Of a stretch of 64,000 nucleotides of DNA, positions 16,723-25,934 are shown piece by piece. The stretch lies in the NCBI GenBank assembly GCA_028285035.1, contig JANQQF010000124.1, positions 62,001 through 126,000 on the forward strand, given 5' to 3'. This DNA comes from Phycisphaerae bacterium (GTDB lineage Bacteria > Chloroflexota > Anaerolineae > 4572-78 > J111). Both the position numbers and the translations under genes were made by a program. Positions within the stretch are counted from its first letter, which is position 1. Each line of letters starts with the position of its first letter. Below the pieces are notes generated by a model. It ran no database searches, had not been told where the DNA came from, and saw only the letters and a list, made by a program, of their open reading frames with translations.

Positions 16723-18321
16723 TTAACTGCCTATCTGCTCGTAAGCAGGCAGGGTTAAAAACTCAACAAACTCATCAGCTTCGATTAACTCTGAAAATAT
16801 TTCTCTAGCCTTCTGATAAGCTCCGCTCGTAAATTGATCTCTGCCAACAATTTCCTCGACTTTCGTCATCTCTTCACCCATCATTTGATGGAACATCTCA
16901 ACCGTCACTTTTCGACCATCCTCTAGGGTGCCGTGAGGGCTGCGAATCCATTGCCAAATTTGGGCACGAGAAATTTCGGCGGTGGCAGCATCTTCCATCA
17001 GATTGAAGATGGGGACACAGCCTACGCCATTCAGCCACGAGCCAAGATATTGAATACCGACATTGATATTAGTCCGTAAACCAACTTCAGTAATCGGCGT
17101 TTCAGGGCCAAATTTGAGCAAATCTTCGGCGGTAATCTCAATATCCTCACGCTTGCGATCAATTTGATTTGGGCCACTCATAACCGAGTCAAAGGCGGTT
17201 TTAGCAATGGGTACCAAGCCTGGATGCGCCACCCACGTTCCATCATGCCCATCAATGGCCTCTCGCTCTTTGTCTGCGCGTACTTTAGCTAAGGCTATGT
17301 CATTGGCTTCTGCATCATGTTTTATAGGGATTTGGGCTGCCATTCCGCCAATGGCGTGCGCGTTGCGACGGTGGCAGGTTTTTATCACCAACAAGGAGTA
17401 TGAGCGCATAAAGTGGCTGGTCATTGTGACCTGGGCTCGGTCGGCGAGACAGAAATTGGGGTCGTTGCGGAATTTTTTGATGCAACTAAAAATGTAGTCC
17501 CATCGCCCACAATTTAGCCCGGCCGAATGTTGTCGTAATTCATACAAAATTTCATCCATCTCAAAGGCGGCCAGAATTGTTTCGATTAAAACCGTGGCCT
17601 TGATTGTGCCTTGGGGAATGCTCAACTCACTCTGCGCCATTACGAATACATCATTCCACAGTCGAGCTTCTAGATGGCTTTCCAATTTTGGCAGATAGAA
17701 ATAGGGGCCAGAGCCGTTTTCTAGCAATGCGGAGACGTTGTGGAAAAAGTAGAGACCGAAGTCGAACAGTCCGGCCGACATTGGCTGTCCATCGACCAAA
17801 ACGTGCTTTTCCAATAAGTGCCAGCCTCGGGGACGAACGAGAAGCGTAGCGATTTGCTCCTTTAGCGCATACTGTTTCTTTTCGGTGGCGAAGCTGATTG
17901 TTCGATTAATCGCATCGCGTAAATTGATTTGACCTTGTACCGAATTTTCCCAGGTGGGGGTGTTTGAATCCTCAAAGTCAGCCATAAACACATTGGCCCC
18001 GGAGTTGAGGGCATTGATGACCATTTTGCGATCCACCGGACCTGTAATTTCGACCCGGCGATCTTGCAAATCGGCGGGGATAGGGGCAATCGTCCAATCA
18101 CCTTCTCGAATTGAGTCCGTTTCGGGTAGAAAGTCTGGTCGTTGACCTTGATCGATCTTGGTCTGCCGTTCGGCTCGTTTTTCGAGTAATTCGACACGTC
18201 GGTCTCGAAATCGTCGTTCCAACCTGGCTATAAATGAAATGGCCGCTACTGTTAATATTTTTGAAAATTCTGGGGATACAGAACCTAAAATTTCAACCCC
18301 TGGTGGCATTGTCTGGGGCAT
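16723..18321 (-). CDS. aceB: Malate synthase (AceB type)
   Basis: Condenses glyoxylate with acetyl-CoA to malate. Start chosen at [12 protein letters not shown] (18321) because a full AAGGAGG lies 8 nt before it; this gives 532 residues, as in AceB-type enzymes. The frame stays open upstream to 18432, and MMLKEV (18360) preceded by AAGGAAGG is an alternative start. Family blocks seen: [24 protein letters not shown], the active-site stretch [30 protein letters not shown], and [20 protein letters not shown]. First gene of aceBA. Confidence 0.95.
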   Translation of the reverse strand: MPQTMPPGVEILGSVSPEFSKILTVAAISFIARLERRFRDRRVELLEKRAERQTKIDQGQRPDFLPETDSIREGDWTIAPIPADLQDRRVEITGPVDRKMVINALNSGANVFMADFEDSNTPTWENSVQGQINLRDAINRTISFATEKKQYALKEQIATLLVRPRGWHLLEKHVLVDGQPMSAGLFDFGLYFFHNVSALLENGSGPYFYLPKLESHLEARLWNDVFVMAQSELSIPQGTIKATVLIETILAAFEMDEILYELRQHSAGLNCGRWDYIFSCIKKFRNDPNFCLADRAQVTMTSHFMRSYSLLVIKTCHRRNAHAIGGMAAQIPIKHDAEANDIALAKVRADKEREAIDGHDGTWVAHPGLVPIAKTAFDSVMSGPNQIDRKREDIEITAEDLLKFGPETPITEVGLRTNINVGIQYLGSWLNGVGCVPIFNLMEDAATAEISRAQIWQWIRSPHGTLEDGRKVTVEMFHQMMGEEMTKVEEIVGRDQFTSGAYQKAREIFSELIEADEFVEFLTLPAYEQIGS

Positions 18322-18401
18322 AGGGTGAACCTCCTTGGTTTTGACTTCCTTCAACATCATTGTCCTTCCTTGAAAAACCCTCGATTTTTGAGAAAATATA
18401 A

Positions 18402-18449
18402 ATATTAGCGAATTTTCGCTAATATAACACATTGCTCTGATTGTGTCAA
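18402..18449 (-). promoter_or_regulatory. aceBA sigma-70 promoter with overlapping palindromic operator
   Basis: Reading the minus strand, TTGACA (18444-18449) and TATATT (18421-18426) are separated by exactly 17 bp, a near-perfect vegetative promoter. A palindrome with 11-bp arms (ATATTAGCGAA / TTCGCTAATAT, 2-bp centre, 18402-18425) covers most of the -10 and the start-site region, where a repressor would block initiation. The regulator is not identified; the RamB-like protein at 19297 is an obvious candidate. Confidence 0.8.
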
Positions 18450-18525
18450 TACCTTTTTTTGAGGAAATTACACTGTGGCGTGCGTTAAATTTCAGATAAT
18501 CTTAACTGGTATGGTAAAATGGTGG

Positions 18526-18538
18526 TGCAAAATTTGCA
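18526..18538. promoter_or_regulatory. TGCAAA-N-TTTGCA palindrome
   Basis: TGCAAAATTTGCA lies 26 bp before the ATG of the YcxB-like gene and about 80 bp behind the aceB promoter. Similar TGCAAA / TTTGCA half sites occur at 25883-25897 before the symporter operon and, as TTTTTGCAAAAA, at 23272-23283. RamB and PrpR of actinobacteria bind TTTGCAAA-type sites, so this may be a target of the nearby RamB-like regulator. Confidence 0.45.
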
Positions 18539-18564
18539 TACAAATTCAATGAGGAGATGTATCA

Positions 18565-19029
18565 ATGAAGATTGAGGCTACCCTAACCAAGGATCTATTT
18601 TTTCGCCTCTCCCTACTCCGACACTTTCAACGCATTCACTTTTATTTTTGGGCCATTACTGCGGCTGGCTTAACGGCTTTTGCTTTTGTGCAAGGCCCTC
18701 TCATTTTGTTATTAGTGGCTTGGACCCCATTTGTTCTTTATGTTCTGCTCGGGGTGATTACTGCTATGCGTAACAGTAATAATGAAGAACATCCTATATT
18801 TTTGACCACGAAATATGAGTTTTCAAAGAAAGGTGTCTTTATGAGTAGCACTCAGGGGCAGAGCCAGCTGAATTGGGATCAGTTTGCCAGTTGGAAAACG
18901 ATTGCCGACTGTTTTGTGTTAGTGTTGACCTCAGGAGCGATTATGGCTATCCCGCGCAACGATGTGCCTGGGATGCAGCAAGTAAAGCTTGAGGAGTTGT
19001 TGAATAAGCATATTGCTGGTCGTGCCTAA
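18565..19029 (+). CDS. YcxB-like membrane protein
   Basis: 154 residues. Two adjacent transmembrane segments (about residues 27-65) are followed by a soluble C-terminal part (YEFSKKGVFMSS, QLNWDQFASWKTIADCFVLVL, AIMAIPRND) matching the pattern of the YcxB-like domain. Ribosome site GAGGAGA precedes the ATG. The function of this family is not known. It stands alone between aceB (divergent) and the RamB-like regulator. Confidence 0.7.
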   Translation: MKIEATLTKDLFFRLSLLRHFQRIHFYFWAITAAGLTAFAFVQGPLILLLVAWTPFVLYVLLGVITAMRNSNNEEHPIFLTTKYEFSKKGVFMSSTQGQSQLNWDQFASWKTIADCFVLVLTSGAIMAIPRNDVPGMQQVKLEELLNKHIAGRA

Positions 19030-19081
19030 ATTGTGTGAGGCGTTATGACTGTAAAGCATTTTGGCCACAGTCTTGTATCGG

Positions 19082-19284
19082 ATGGAGTCTATTCTTAACA
19101 AACTTACAACGTTGCAAAGCTTCATCAACCTTGAGCTCAATAGACAAACTTGACCCTCGATCAGTTGAGGATTTTGGGCGATGTGGATTATTTAGAATGT
19201 CTTTTTGATTTATTGAATAATATGGCTGATCTGGTTGAAAGTCATCATTATGGTAAGTTTATGACCGCAAAAGAAGAGACATAA
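19082..19284 (+). pseudogene. Possible small gene broken by a frameshift
   Basis: ATG at 19082 opens a 23-residue frame (MESILNKLTTLQSF...) that stops at 19153. A second frame starting at TTG 19150 continues for 44 residues (LTLDQLRILGDVDYLECLFD...) to TAA at 19284, 12 nt before the RamB-like gene. Both halves read like soluble helical protein, and joining them would give about 67 residues. This could be a decayed small gene, a sequencing indel, or chance. Confidence 0.25.
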
Positions 19285-19296
19285 AGGAAATTTATT

Positions 19297-20793
19297 ATGA
19301 TGTTGAACACTGATCTAGTGAATATTATTTTTGGAATGAAAGTTCGGCAAGCCCGGTTGGAGACAGCCCTTAATTTGTCCGAGTTTGCCCGCTGTTGCGA
19401 TTTATCCCCTTCGTACATCACTGAAATTGAGAAGGGGCGTAAATACCCAAAAACGGATAAAATTCTCAAAATGGCTGAGGTTTTGGGAAAGAGCTATGAT
19501 GATTTAGTTTCAATCAAACTGGGACCATCTTTGGCGCATTTGGAAAATATGTTGTCCTCACAGTTCTTACAGCAATTTCCTTTTGAGGCGTTTGATCTCG
19601 ATCTAAGCGATCTTGTTCAACTGCTAACCCGCACACCCGACAAAGCCAGTGCCTTACTCCACGCCATTTATGAAATTGGACGACAGTATGATATGAAAGA
19701 GGAGCACTTTTTACGAGCAGCCTTACGTTCTTATCAAGAAATTCACGAGAATTATTTTCAGGACTTGGAGGACGCTGCTGCCAAGTTCGCTCAAGATTTT
19801 GGGATTGCTAATAACTTATTGTTAGATCACGTGGCCTTGGAAAAAATCATTAGAGAAAAATTTGGCTATGAACTCGATTTTACCCGGCTAGCCAATTATA
19901 AACATCTTGCCAATTACCGCTCAGTTTTTGTGGGTGGGGCGAAGCCAAAACTGCTGATCAATTCTTCTCTTTACCCAAACCAGATCAAATTCATTCTAGC
20001 CCGTGAGCTGGGCTATCAAGTCCTCAGCCTCAAAGAACGATCAAACACCTCTGCTCCAGATCAAGTTGGCTCATTTGAACAGGTCCTAAACGACTTTAAA
20101 GCATCATACTTTGCCGGAGCACTACTGATCCAAAAGGCTGCGATTTTAGAAGATTTGCAGACTTTTTTTGAGATGAGAACTTGGGAGGGAGCAATGTTGC
20201 TTGATATGCTGGCCAAATATGACGTGACCCCAGAAATGTTGCTCTATCGCTTCAGCGAGTTGATCCCGCAATTTTTTGGCATCAAAATGCACTTCCTTCG
20301 TTTCCATGAGGAAAACGGGCAGTATCGTTTAGTCAAACATTTTAACATGAATCAGTTGCCATTGCCGAGCGGTATTGGCTTATCAGAACATTATTGTCGA
20401 CGTTGGGCGGCGGTACGGCTTCTGCGTAAAATGGACAAAAGTAAGCCTGATCCTAAAGCCCCTCCTCTGGTTGGGGTGCAAATCTCCGAATTTTTGAATA
20501 GTCACGACCGCTTCTTGGCCTTTGGCTTTGCTCGACCACTTGCCTTGTCTCTAGGGGTTGGGAGTAGTGTCAGTGTTGGCTTTCGATTGGAACCAACCCT
20601 AAAAGATACCATTCACTTCGTCGATGATCCAACCATCCCCAATGTAATGATCCATGAAACATGTGAGCGATGTCCCTTAACGCATGAGCAGTGTGATGAG
20701 CGGGGTGCCGAAGCTTCGATTATGTTGGCCGAAAAGCAGCAAGCTAAACGTAGAGCCTCACTAGACCAGCTAATGGGGGAATTGCAGAACTAA
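19297..20793 (+). CDS. RamB/PrpR-like XRE-family regulator of short-chain acyl metabolism
   Basis: 498 residues. The N-terminal XRE helix-turn-helix covers residues ~9-65 (VRQARLETALNLSEFARCCD, SPSYITEIEKGRKYP). The middle (~175-270) resembles the inactive IrrE/ImmA-like domain; no HExxH was found. The C-terminus has CERCPLTHEQCDERGA, the CxxCP...C cluster of the DUF2083/ScfR group; in mycobacterial PrpR such cysteines hold an Fe-S cluster. Actinobacterial relatives sense acyl-CoA and control isocitrate lyase, malate synthase and methylcitrate genes. Its position beside aceBA and acs supports the same role. AAAGGAAA precedes the start; the first of two adjacent ATG codons is used here. Confidence 0.85.
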   Translation: MMLNTDLVNIIFGMKVRQARLETALNLSEFARCCDLSPSYITEIEKGRKYPKTDKILKMAEVLGKSYDDLVSIKLGPSLAHLENMLSSQFLQQFPFEAFDLDLSDLVQLLTRTPDKASALLHAIYEIGRQYDMKEEHFLRAALRSYQEIHENYFQDLEDAAAKFAQDFGIANNLLLDHVALEKIIREKFGYELDFTRLANYKHLANYRSVFVGGAKPKLLINSSLYPNQIKFILARELGYQVLSLKERSNTSAPDQVGSFEQVLNDFKASYFAGALLIQKAAILEDLQTFFEMRTWEGAMLLDMLAKYDVTPEMLLYRFSELIPQFFGIKMHFLRFHEENGQYRLVKHFNMNQLPLPSGIGLSEHYCRRWAAVRLLRKMDKSKPDPKAPPLVGVQISEFLNSHDRFLAFGFARPLALSLGVGSSVSVGFRLEPTLKDTIHFVDDPTIPNVMIHETCERCPLTHEQCDERGAEASIMLAEKQQAKRRASLDQLMGELQN

Positions 20794-20795
20794 GT

Positions 20796-21449
20796 CTATT
20801 CCGGCAATTCAAGCAAGCCGACTTTGACTGCCGTCAACACCGCTTGGGCGCGGTTGGGCTGTTGGAGCTTGCTTAAAATGCGTTTGGCGTGACTCCGAAT
20901 CGTTTCCTCGCTGACAAAGAGTTTTTCCGCAATCTCACGATAGGTGCCAGGAGTAGCCATCCAGTGAAGGACTTCTTTTTCACGGGGCGTTAATTTTACA
21001 TCGAGAGTGGGGTCCGAACGTTGGGTGTTCATTCGATTGAGGAGCCGTTTGACTATCATGGGATGAATATATGCTTCGCCTTGGGCAACTGTTCGAATGG
21101 CTTGAGCCAACTCGTTGGGGTCAATATCTTTGATGACATACCCATCGACCCCTGTGGCTAACAAATCCAGGGCCCGATCATTAACTTCAACGCCGCTCAA
21201 CATCAAAATTTTGGTGTCAGATATACTGGCTTTCAAGGCCAAAGCTGTTTCGCCACCATCCATCTCCGGCATGACAAAATCCATAAGCACAATATCAGGG
21301 CGTAATTCGTGAACAAGATTCAAGGCCTGTCTGCCATTTTCAGCCTCGCCTACAACTTCAAAATCTGGCTCGAGCCGTAACACCATCATCAACCCCTTCC
21401 GCACAACAGCATGATCGTCAACGATGAGAATGCGAATTTTATTGTCCAT
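20796..21449 (-). CDS. NarL/FixJ-type response regulator
   Basis: 217 residues from MDNKIRILIVDDHA. This start is preferred to ATG 21464 or 21455 because GGAGG lies 8 nt before it. The receiver domain has the acidic pair (VDDH) and the phospho-Asp in VLMDFVMPEMDGG. The C-terminal LuxR-type helix-turn-helix reads LTPREKEVLHWMA, YREIAEKLFVSEETIRSHAK. The start overlaps the end of the kinase gene by 11 nt, so the two are translationally coupled and form a pair. Targets are unknown; closeness to aceBA, acs and the symporter genes hints at carbon control. Confidence 0.92.
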   Translation of the reverse strand: MDNKIRILIVDDHAVVRKGLMMVLRLEPDFEVVGEAENGRQALNLVHELRPDIVLMDFVMPEMDGGETALALKASISDTKILMLSGVEVNDRALDLLATGVDGYVIKDIDPNELAQAIRTVAQGEAYIHPMIVKRLLNRMNTQRSDPTLDVKLTPREKEVLHWMATPGTYREIAEKLFVSEETIRSHAKRILSKLQQPNRAQAVLTAVKVGLLELPE

Positions 21450-23223
21450 GTTCATTGCCTCCATTTACGGGGATACGAATCAAAACTTGGGTACCCTGAT
21501 CGATTTGGCTCAAGATGTCACAACTCCCACCCAATGTTTCCACCCGCTCCCGCATACCTCGTAACCCAAAATGCTCTCGATTTTGCTCACGAGCCATTGC
21601 GATCTTTGGCTCAAAGCCTTTTCCTTTATCACGAATGCTAAGATTGATCTCGTGAGGTTCAACATATAAATAAATACGTGCTGTATCTACCCCGGCGTGA
21701 CGGGCTGCATTAGCCAATGCTTCCTGACAAACTCGATATAACGCACGTCGAATGCCAACTGGCAGGCCTTCAAAATCACCATTGATGGCGAAGTCGACAT
21801 GGAAAACGTGGGCAGGAGCACAATTTATGACATATTTTTCTAGGTCCTCTCGAAATCGTACCTCAGTCAGCTCAGTTGGCCACAAATTCATAATGGATTG
21901 GCGAACCTGCTGCCGCATCATATCGGCGACCTGCTTTAGCTCAATCAATTCCGTTTTTACCACCTCTGCTTGTTTGGGGAGTAATTTTGTACAGGCATCA
22001 AGGGTGAATACGATGCCGAACAGAGATTGAGCTACTGTATCATGAATATCACGGGCAATTCGATTGCGCTCCTGCTCAACCGCTAGTTGTTGCGTGTGAT
22101 TTATCGTGCCTAAGGCAACGGCAGCTTGGCTGACGAGTGAGGTGAGAATCGGCCAACGGTCGTCATTTTTGTCGACTGGACCTGACTCTGGTACAGAAAT
22201 TAATAAAACACCTACGGTTTGTTCTTGCCATCGCATCGGTAAACTTAACCAACTGCTTGTACCCAAATGAAATGAAAACCATTCATTCTCCGTTATTTTT
22301 TCGTTTGGTGTTGTCCAGCGAACCTGTTGTTGAAGCGCAGATTGTGCCAAAATGCCCTCATCAGCTGAAAGGTAAAGGGGCTCGGCCTCTGCTAGCTCTG
22401 GATGCCAAAGTGGATAAAAGTGCCATTTTTCGAGACGACTTAGGTTTGAATTGAACAAAGCAATGGCCGCCCGATCAAATTCAAGGGTTTTTACCACTAC
22501 ATTCAGTAATTTTTGCTGAATTGTCTGTTTATCAGGTGCGTACAAAAACAGACTTAATTCGTGGATTAATTCCAACTGATGATGGGTAGTAATCAACTCA
22601 TCATTTTGTCGAGCCAATGAAGCGTGGGTTTCGGTTAACGCTTGGTGGGTTTGCTGTAACTGTTTGACTAGGTCTGAAAGACTCCCGAACAGAACCGTAA
22701 CCAACCAAAATCCAGCGACTTGAGTGAAAAGTTGTGCTATATCGAATGCAGCCCCAAATCGCTGCAGGGATAGCCACAAAATTAAGGGATAGATTAAACT
22801 AGAAACACCAAGTGAAATAATGGCCCCACGCATCTGAAAAAAAAATGCGCTGGCCAACAAAGGGCTGAGCGCATAGAAGGTGAAGGGACTTTGAGGCCCA
22901 CCACTGAGAGTCAATAAAGTTGCCACAAACAATAAATCAAACCCAATCAAAAGGGGCGTATCTAGCAGCATTTGTTTTAAGGGGGTGTGAAAAATTGTGA
23001 TGAATAAAGTGCCTGCGAGGGCAAAAGCCAGGAGAAATGAAAGAGAGACGCCAACTAACAACTCGGTCTTGGCAATAAAAAGCCACATCGCCAACAGCAA
23101 ACTGCCCCAACGATAAATCAACAAAAACATAAAAAGGTTTTGTTTGGGGATGTTTGGAAATAAGCTGTCCTGCTGTGGACGATCAGCCGTCACGGGTGAT
23201 TGAAGCGTATGATGTAAATTCAC
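21439..23223 (-). CDS. NarX/DegS-type membrane histidine kinase with GAF domain
   Basis: 594 residues from a GTG start preceded by AGGAAG. About six transmembrane helices lie between residues 28 and 185, followed by a coiled coil (~190-225), a GAF-like domain (~225-375), a HisKA_3 dimerisation domain with the phospho-acceptor His in ERNRIARDIHDTVAQSL, and a HATPase domain (ALANAARHAGV, IRDKGKGFEP, HFGLRGMRERVETLGG). It partners the downstream NarL-type regulator, whose start it overlaps. The signal is unknown; the GAF domain suggests a cytosolic small-molecule or redox input in addition to the membrane part. Confidence 0.92.
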   Translation of the reverse strand: MNLHHTLQSPVTADRPQQDSLFPNIPKQNLFMFLLIYRWGSLLLAMWLFIAKTELLVGVSLSFLLAFALAGTLFITIFHTPLKQMLLDTPLLIGFDLLFVATLLTLSGGPQSPFTFYALSPLLASAFFFQMRGAIISLGVSSLIYPLILWLSLQRFGAAFDIAQLFTQVAGFWLVTVLFGSLSDLVKQLQQTHQALTETHASLARQNDELITTHHQLELIHELSLFLYAPDKQTIQQKLLNVVVKTLEFDRAAIALFNSNLSRLEKWHFYPLWHPELAEAEPLYLSADEGILAQSALQQQVRWTTPNEKITENEWFSFHLGTSSWLSLPMRWQEQTVGVLLISVPESGPVDKNDDRWPILTSLVSQAAVALGTINHTQQLAVEQERNRIARDIHDTVAQSLFGIVFTLDACTKLLPKQAEVVKTELIELKQVADMMRQQVRQSIMNLWPTELTEVRFREDLEKYVINCAPAHVFHVDFAINGDFEGLPVGIRRALYRVCQEALANAARHAGVDTARIYLYVEPHEINLSIRDKGKGFEPKIAMAREQNREHFGLRGMRERVETLGGSCDILSQIDQGTQVLIRIPVNGGNEHGQ

Positions 23224-23271
23224 ATTTCTTCCTATTCACTTATCAAAATCTATGATACCTAACCCCCAATT

Positions 23272-23283
23272 TTTTTGCAAAAA
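23272..23283. promoter_or_regulatory. TTTTTGCAAAAA palindrome in the kinase-acs gap
   Basis: A perfect 12-bp palindrome containing TTTGCAAA, the core bound by RamB/PrpR regulators in actinobacteria. It lies 49 bp upstream of the divergent kinase gene, in the 441-bp gap before acs. Confidence 0.4.
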
Positions 23284-23347
23284 CCCAAATTTTTGTTTTT
23301 TGGACAAAATATAGACGGGAATTCTACAACGATATCAATTTGTTCAT

Positions 23348-23370
23348 CCCCCTTGCGGGGGAAATTTTTT
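23348..23370. other. Hairpin with T-run in the kinase-acs gap
   Basis: CCCCC-TTGC-GGGGG is followed by AAATTTTTTT, and a second repeat (CCCTTTTAAGGGG) comes straight after. It looks like a weak terminator or leader hairpin but has no gene directly upstream on the + strand. Further right, CCACC/GGTGG around 23527-23543 forms another short inverted repeat. No coding sequence was seen in this gap. Confidence 0.35.
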
Positions 23371-23580
23371 TACCCTTTTAAGGGGAATGTTCTTTGCCCG
23401 ATAGGGGGACGACTCTTTTTAACAATTCTGTTAAACTGAAAAATGAGATTGGGGAAATTTCACTGCCACAATATATTGCTATTTAAAACAAGCTATTTTG
23501 CTCTAATTTACGATTACTTCCCACTCCACCCTATTTGAGGTGGCGAATTGTTTCTATCTGACCCCTCTCCTCAGATAACT

Positions 23581-23610
23581 TTGGCAAAACGTCACCTCAA
23601 CTCTTATAAT
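23581..23610 (+). promoter_or_regulatory. acs sigma-70 promoter
   Basis: TTGGCA (23581-23586) and TATAAT (23605-23610) are separated by 18 bp. The expected start site near 23617 gives a leader of about 48 nt to the ATG at 23665. This also rules out the upstream in-frame start at 23548. Confidence 0.75.
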
Positions 23611-23664
23611 CAAGCTGTTCCATTGTTAATTTTCAAAACTATATTATCGAAGGAGAGTTCATCA

Positions 23665-25695
23665 ATGAGTGATAACGAAAGCATGGAAGCCAATGAAGCC
23701 CAAATTGCGGTACTTTGGCAGGAAGAAAACAAAATTCCAGCCCCCCGTGAGTTTGTGGCTCAAGCCAATATGACTGATGCTTCAATTTATGAGCGCTATA
23801 GCCTGGACAATTTTCCCGATTGTTTCCAGGAGTATGCTGATCTGTTGGATTGGTACAAGTATTGGCACACCACCCTAGACACCAGCGATGCCCCCTGCTG
23901 GAAATGGTTTGTTGGCGGCGAATTGAACGCCAGCTACAACTGTATTGATCGCCATTTGAAGGATAACCAAAATAAAGCGGCCATTATCTGGGCTCCAGAG
24001 CCTGAAGATGAAGCCCATCAAGTCATTACCTACCGCGAGTTATATGCGCGGGTCAATGAGATGGCTGCGTTGTTGCGTGGCTTTTGCGGCGTTCAGCGTG
24101 GCGACCGCGTGACAATTCATATGGCAATGGTGCCAGATTTACCGATTGCGATGTTAGCCTGTGCTCGCATTGGGGCGATTCACTCGGTTGTCTTTGGTGG
24201 CTTTAGCGGTCAAGCTTGCGCTGATCGAATTATCGACTCTGGTAGTAAGGTATTGATTACCATGGATGGCTATTACCGAAATGGTAAACTGCTGTCTCAT
24301 AAGGAAAAGGCAGATGAAGCTGTAGCTGGGGCTGCTAAAGAAGGGCAGACGGTTGAGAAGGTGTTGGTCTTCCGTCGCTACCCCAATCAGTATCACGCTA
24401 AAGTTGATATGGTTGAAGGCCGTGACTACTTTGTTGACGAAGTGATGAAGGATTACAAAGATCAGCGGGTTGAGCCAGAGCGCATGAAGGCTGAAGATCC
24501 ATTGTTCTTGATGTATACCAGTGGGACAACTGGGAAACCCAAAGGTTGTCAGCACGGTACGGGCGGTTATCTCGCTTACGCTACAGCTACATCCAAGTTC
24601 GTTCAGGATATTCAACCGAATGATGTTTACTGGTGTATGGCGGATATCGGCTGGATTACAGGCCACTCTTACATTGTCTACGGTCCCCTCTCTTTAGGTG
24701 CAACCACTGTGATGTTTGAAGGTGTCCCCAGCTACCCCGATCCCAAACGACCTTGGCGTCTGGCCCACCGCCTCGGCATCAACATTTTCCATACCGCCCC
24801 AACGGCCATTCGCATGCTGCGTAAAGCAGACCCGGCTGGTCCGGCTGAATTCGACATTCAATTTAAGCATATGACTACGGTCGGTGAGCCAATTGAGCCA
24901 GAAGTATGGCGTTGGTACTTCGAAACGGTGGGTAAAGGTCAAGCAGCGATTGTCGATACCTGGTGGCAAACAGAAACGGGCGGCTTCTTATGCTCAACAA
25001 TGCCTGGAATTCACGGAATGAAAGCGGGCAGTGCTGGTCCGGCTATGCCTGGAATTCACCCAATTATTTTGGATGAAAACGGCGATGAATTACCCGATGG
25101 GCAAGCGGGGGCTATTGTCATTCAAAACCCATGGCCTGGTCAATTCCAGACAGTTTGGGGTGATCGTGATCGCTATGTACAAACCTACTTTGCCAAATAC
25201 AACACCAATCCCGATAGCAAAGATTGGCGTGATTGGCGTTATATCCCCGGTGATGCTGCTGTACGTGCGCCTGATGGCTACTTCCGAATCTTAGGCCGAA
25301 TGGATGACGTGATTAACGTGGCCGGCCACCGACTTGGGACGAAAGAGATTGAGTCAGCCGCTTTGGTAGTTGAGGCCGTCGCTGAGTCCGCTGTAGTACC
25401 AGTCAGTGATGAAGTTAAAGGGAAAGTACCGGATCTCTACGTTTCTCTGAAACCTGGCTATGAGGACAATGATGATATTAAGAAGCAGGTCATGGATGCG
25501 GTTATTCGTGAAATAGGTCCGATCGCCAAGCCCAAAAATGTTTATATTGTGCCTGACATGCCGAAAACACGCTCCGGTAAAATTATGCGCCGGATTCTGT
25601 CGGCTCTATCTAATGGCACGGATGTAGGTAACACAATGACTCTGGCGAATCCAGAAGTTGTTGAAGAAGTACGCAAAATGGTTCAGGGTGAGTAG
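23665..25695 (+). CDS. acs: Acetyl-CoA synthetase (AMP-forming)
   Basis: 676 residues from ATG 23665, chosen because AAGGAGAG precedes it and the promoter lies just upstream; the frame is open back to 23548. It converts acetate, ATP and CoA to acetyl-CoA. Motifs: A3 P-loop YTSGTTGKPKG, A5 DTWWQTETGG with the Trp that limits the acyl pocket to acetate, A8 GRMDDVINVAGHRLGTKEIE, and the C-terminal PKTRSGKIMRR with the Lys that is acetylated in this family. GGYLAY, close to the GGYL of acetate-specific enzymes, separates it from the PrpE-like enzyme at 36033. It precedes the Na+/organic acid symporter genes. Confidence 0.9.
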   Translation: MSDNESMEANEAQIAVLWQEENKIPAPREFVAQANMTDASIYERYSLDNFPDCFQEYADLLDWYKYWHTTLDTSDAPCWKWFVGGELNASYNCIDRHLKDNQNKAAIIWAPEPEDEAHQVITYRELYARVNEMAALLRGFCGVQRGDRVTIHMAMVPDLPIAMLACARIGAIHSVVFGGFSGQACADRIIDSGSKVLITMDGYYRNGKLLSHKEKADEAVAGAAKEGQTVEKVLVFRRYPNQYHAKVDMVEGRDYFVDEVMKDYKDQRVEPERMKAEDPLFLMYTSGTTGKPKGCQHGTGGYLAYATATSKFVQDIQPNDVYWCMADIGWITGHSYIVYGPLSLGATTVMFEGVPSYPDPKRPWRLAHRLGINIFHTAPTAIRMLRKADPAGPAEFDIQFKHMTTVGEPIEPEVWRWYFETVGKGQAAIVDTWWQTETGGFLCSTMPGIHGMKAGSAGPAMPGIHPIILDENGDELPDGQAGAIVIQNPWPGQFQTVWGDRDRYVQTYFAKYNTNPDSKDWRDWRYIPGDAAVRAPDGYFRILGRMDDVINVAGHRLGTKEIESAALVVEAVAESAVVPVSDEVKGKVPDLYVSLKPGYEDNDDIKKQVMDAVIREIGPIAKPKNVYIVPDMPKTRSGKIMRRILSALSNGTDVGNTMTLANPEVVEEVRKMVQGE

Positions 25696-25735
25696 ACGTT
25701 AAGCGTCAGAAACATCCCCCATTCAAAAAATAAAA

Positions 25736-25761
25736 GGTGGTGCGTCTTCTGACGCACCACC
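25736..25761. terminator. Strong hairpin after acs
   Basis: GGTGGTGCGTC (25736-25746) and GACGCACCACC (25751-25761) form a perfect 11-bp stem with a TTCT loop, 40 nt after the acs stop. There is no T-run on the + side; an A-rich stretch precedes it. It may slow or process the acs transcript rather than end it efficiently. Confidence 0.55.
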
Positions 25762-25882
25762 CATAGTTAGAAAGGAGGTTATTTGTAGAAAATTTATTTA
25801 TGGTAATCGACATCAAGGTGAGATGTAAAGTCTTATTGGCGGCCACCATATGACGCTTACACCGCTCACCCAGATGCCGTAC

Positions 25883-25897
25883 TGCAAAAAATTTGCA
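25883..25897. promoter_or_regulatory. TGCAAA-N3-TTTGCA palindrome before the symporter operon
   Basis: TGCAAAAAATTTGCA lies 37 bp before the ATG of the small symporter subunit and has the same half sites as 18526-18538. It is a candidate operator for the RamB-like regulator. Confidence 0.5.
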
Positions 25898-25934
25898 TTA
25901 GGTTTATTGTAATTCCAATAGAGGAAATGACAAA

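Noticed and set aside
18322..18432. N-terminal extension of malate synthase
   Set aside because: It would include the promoter -10 and operator; AAGGAGG supports the start at 18321.
23548..23664. N-terminal extension of acetyl-CoA synthetase
   Set aside because: The promoter at 23581-23610 lies inside it and the ribosome site supports ATG 23665.
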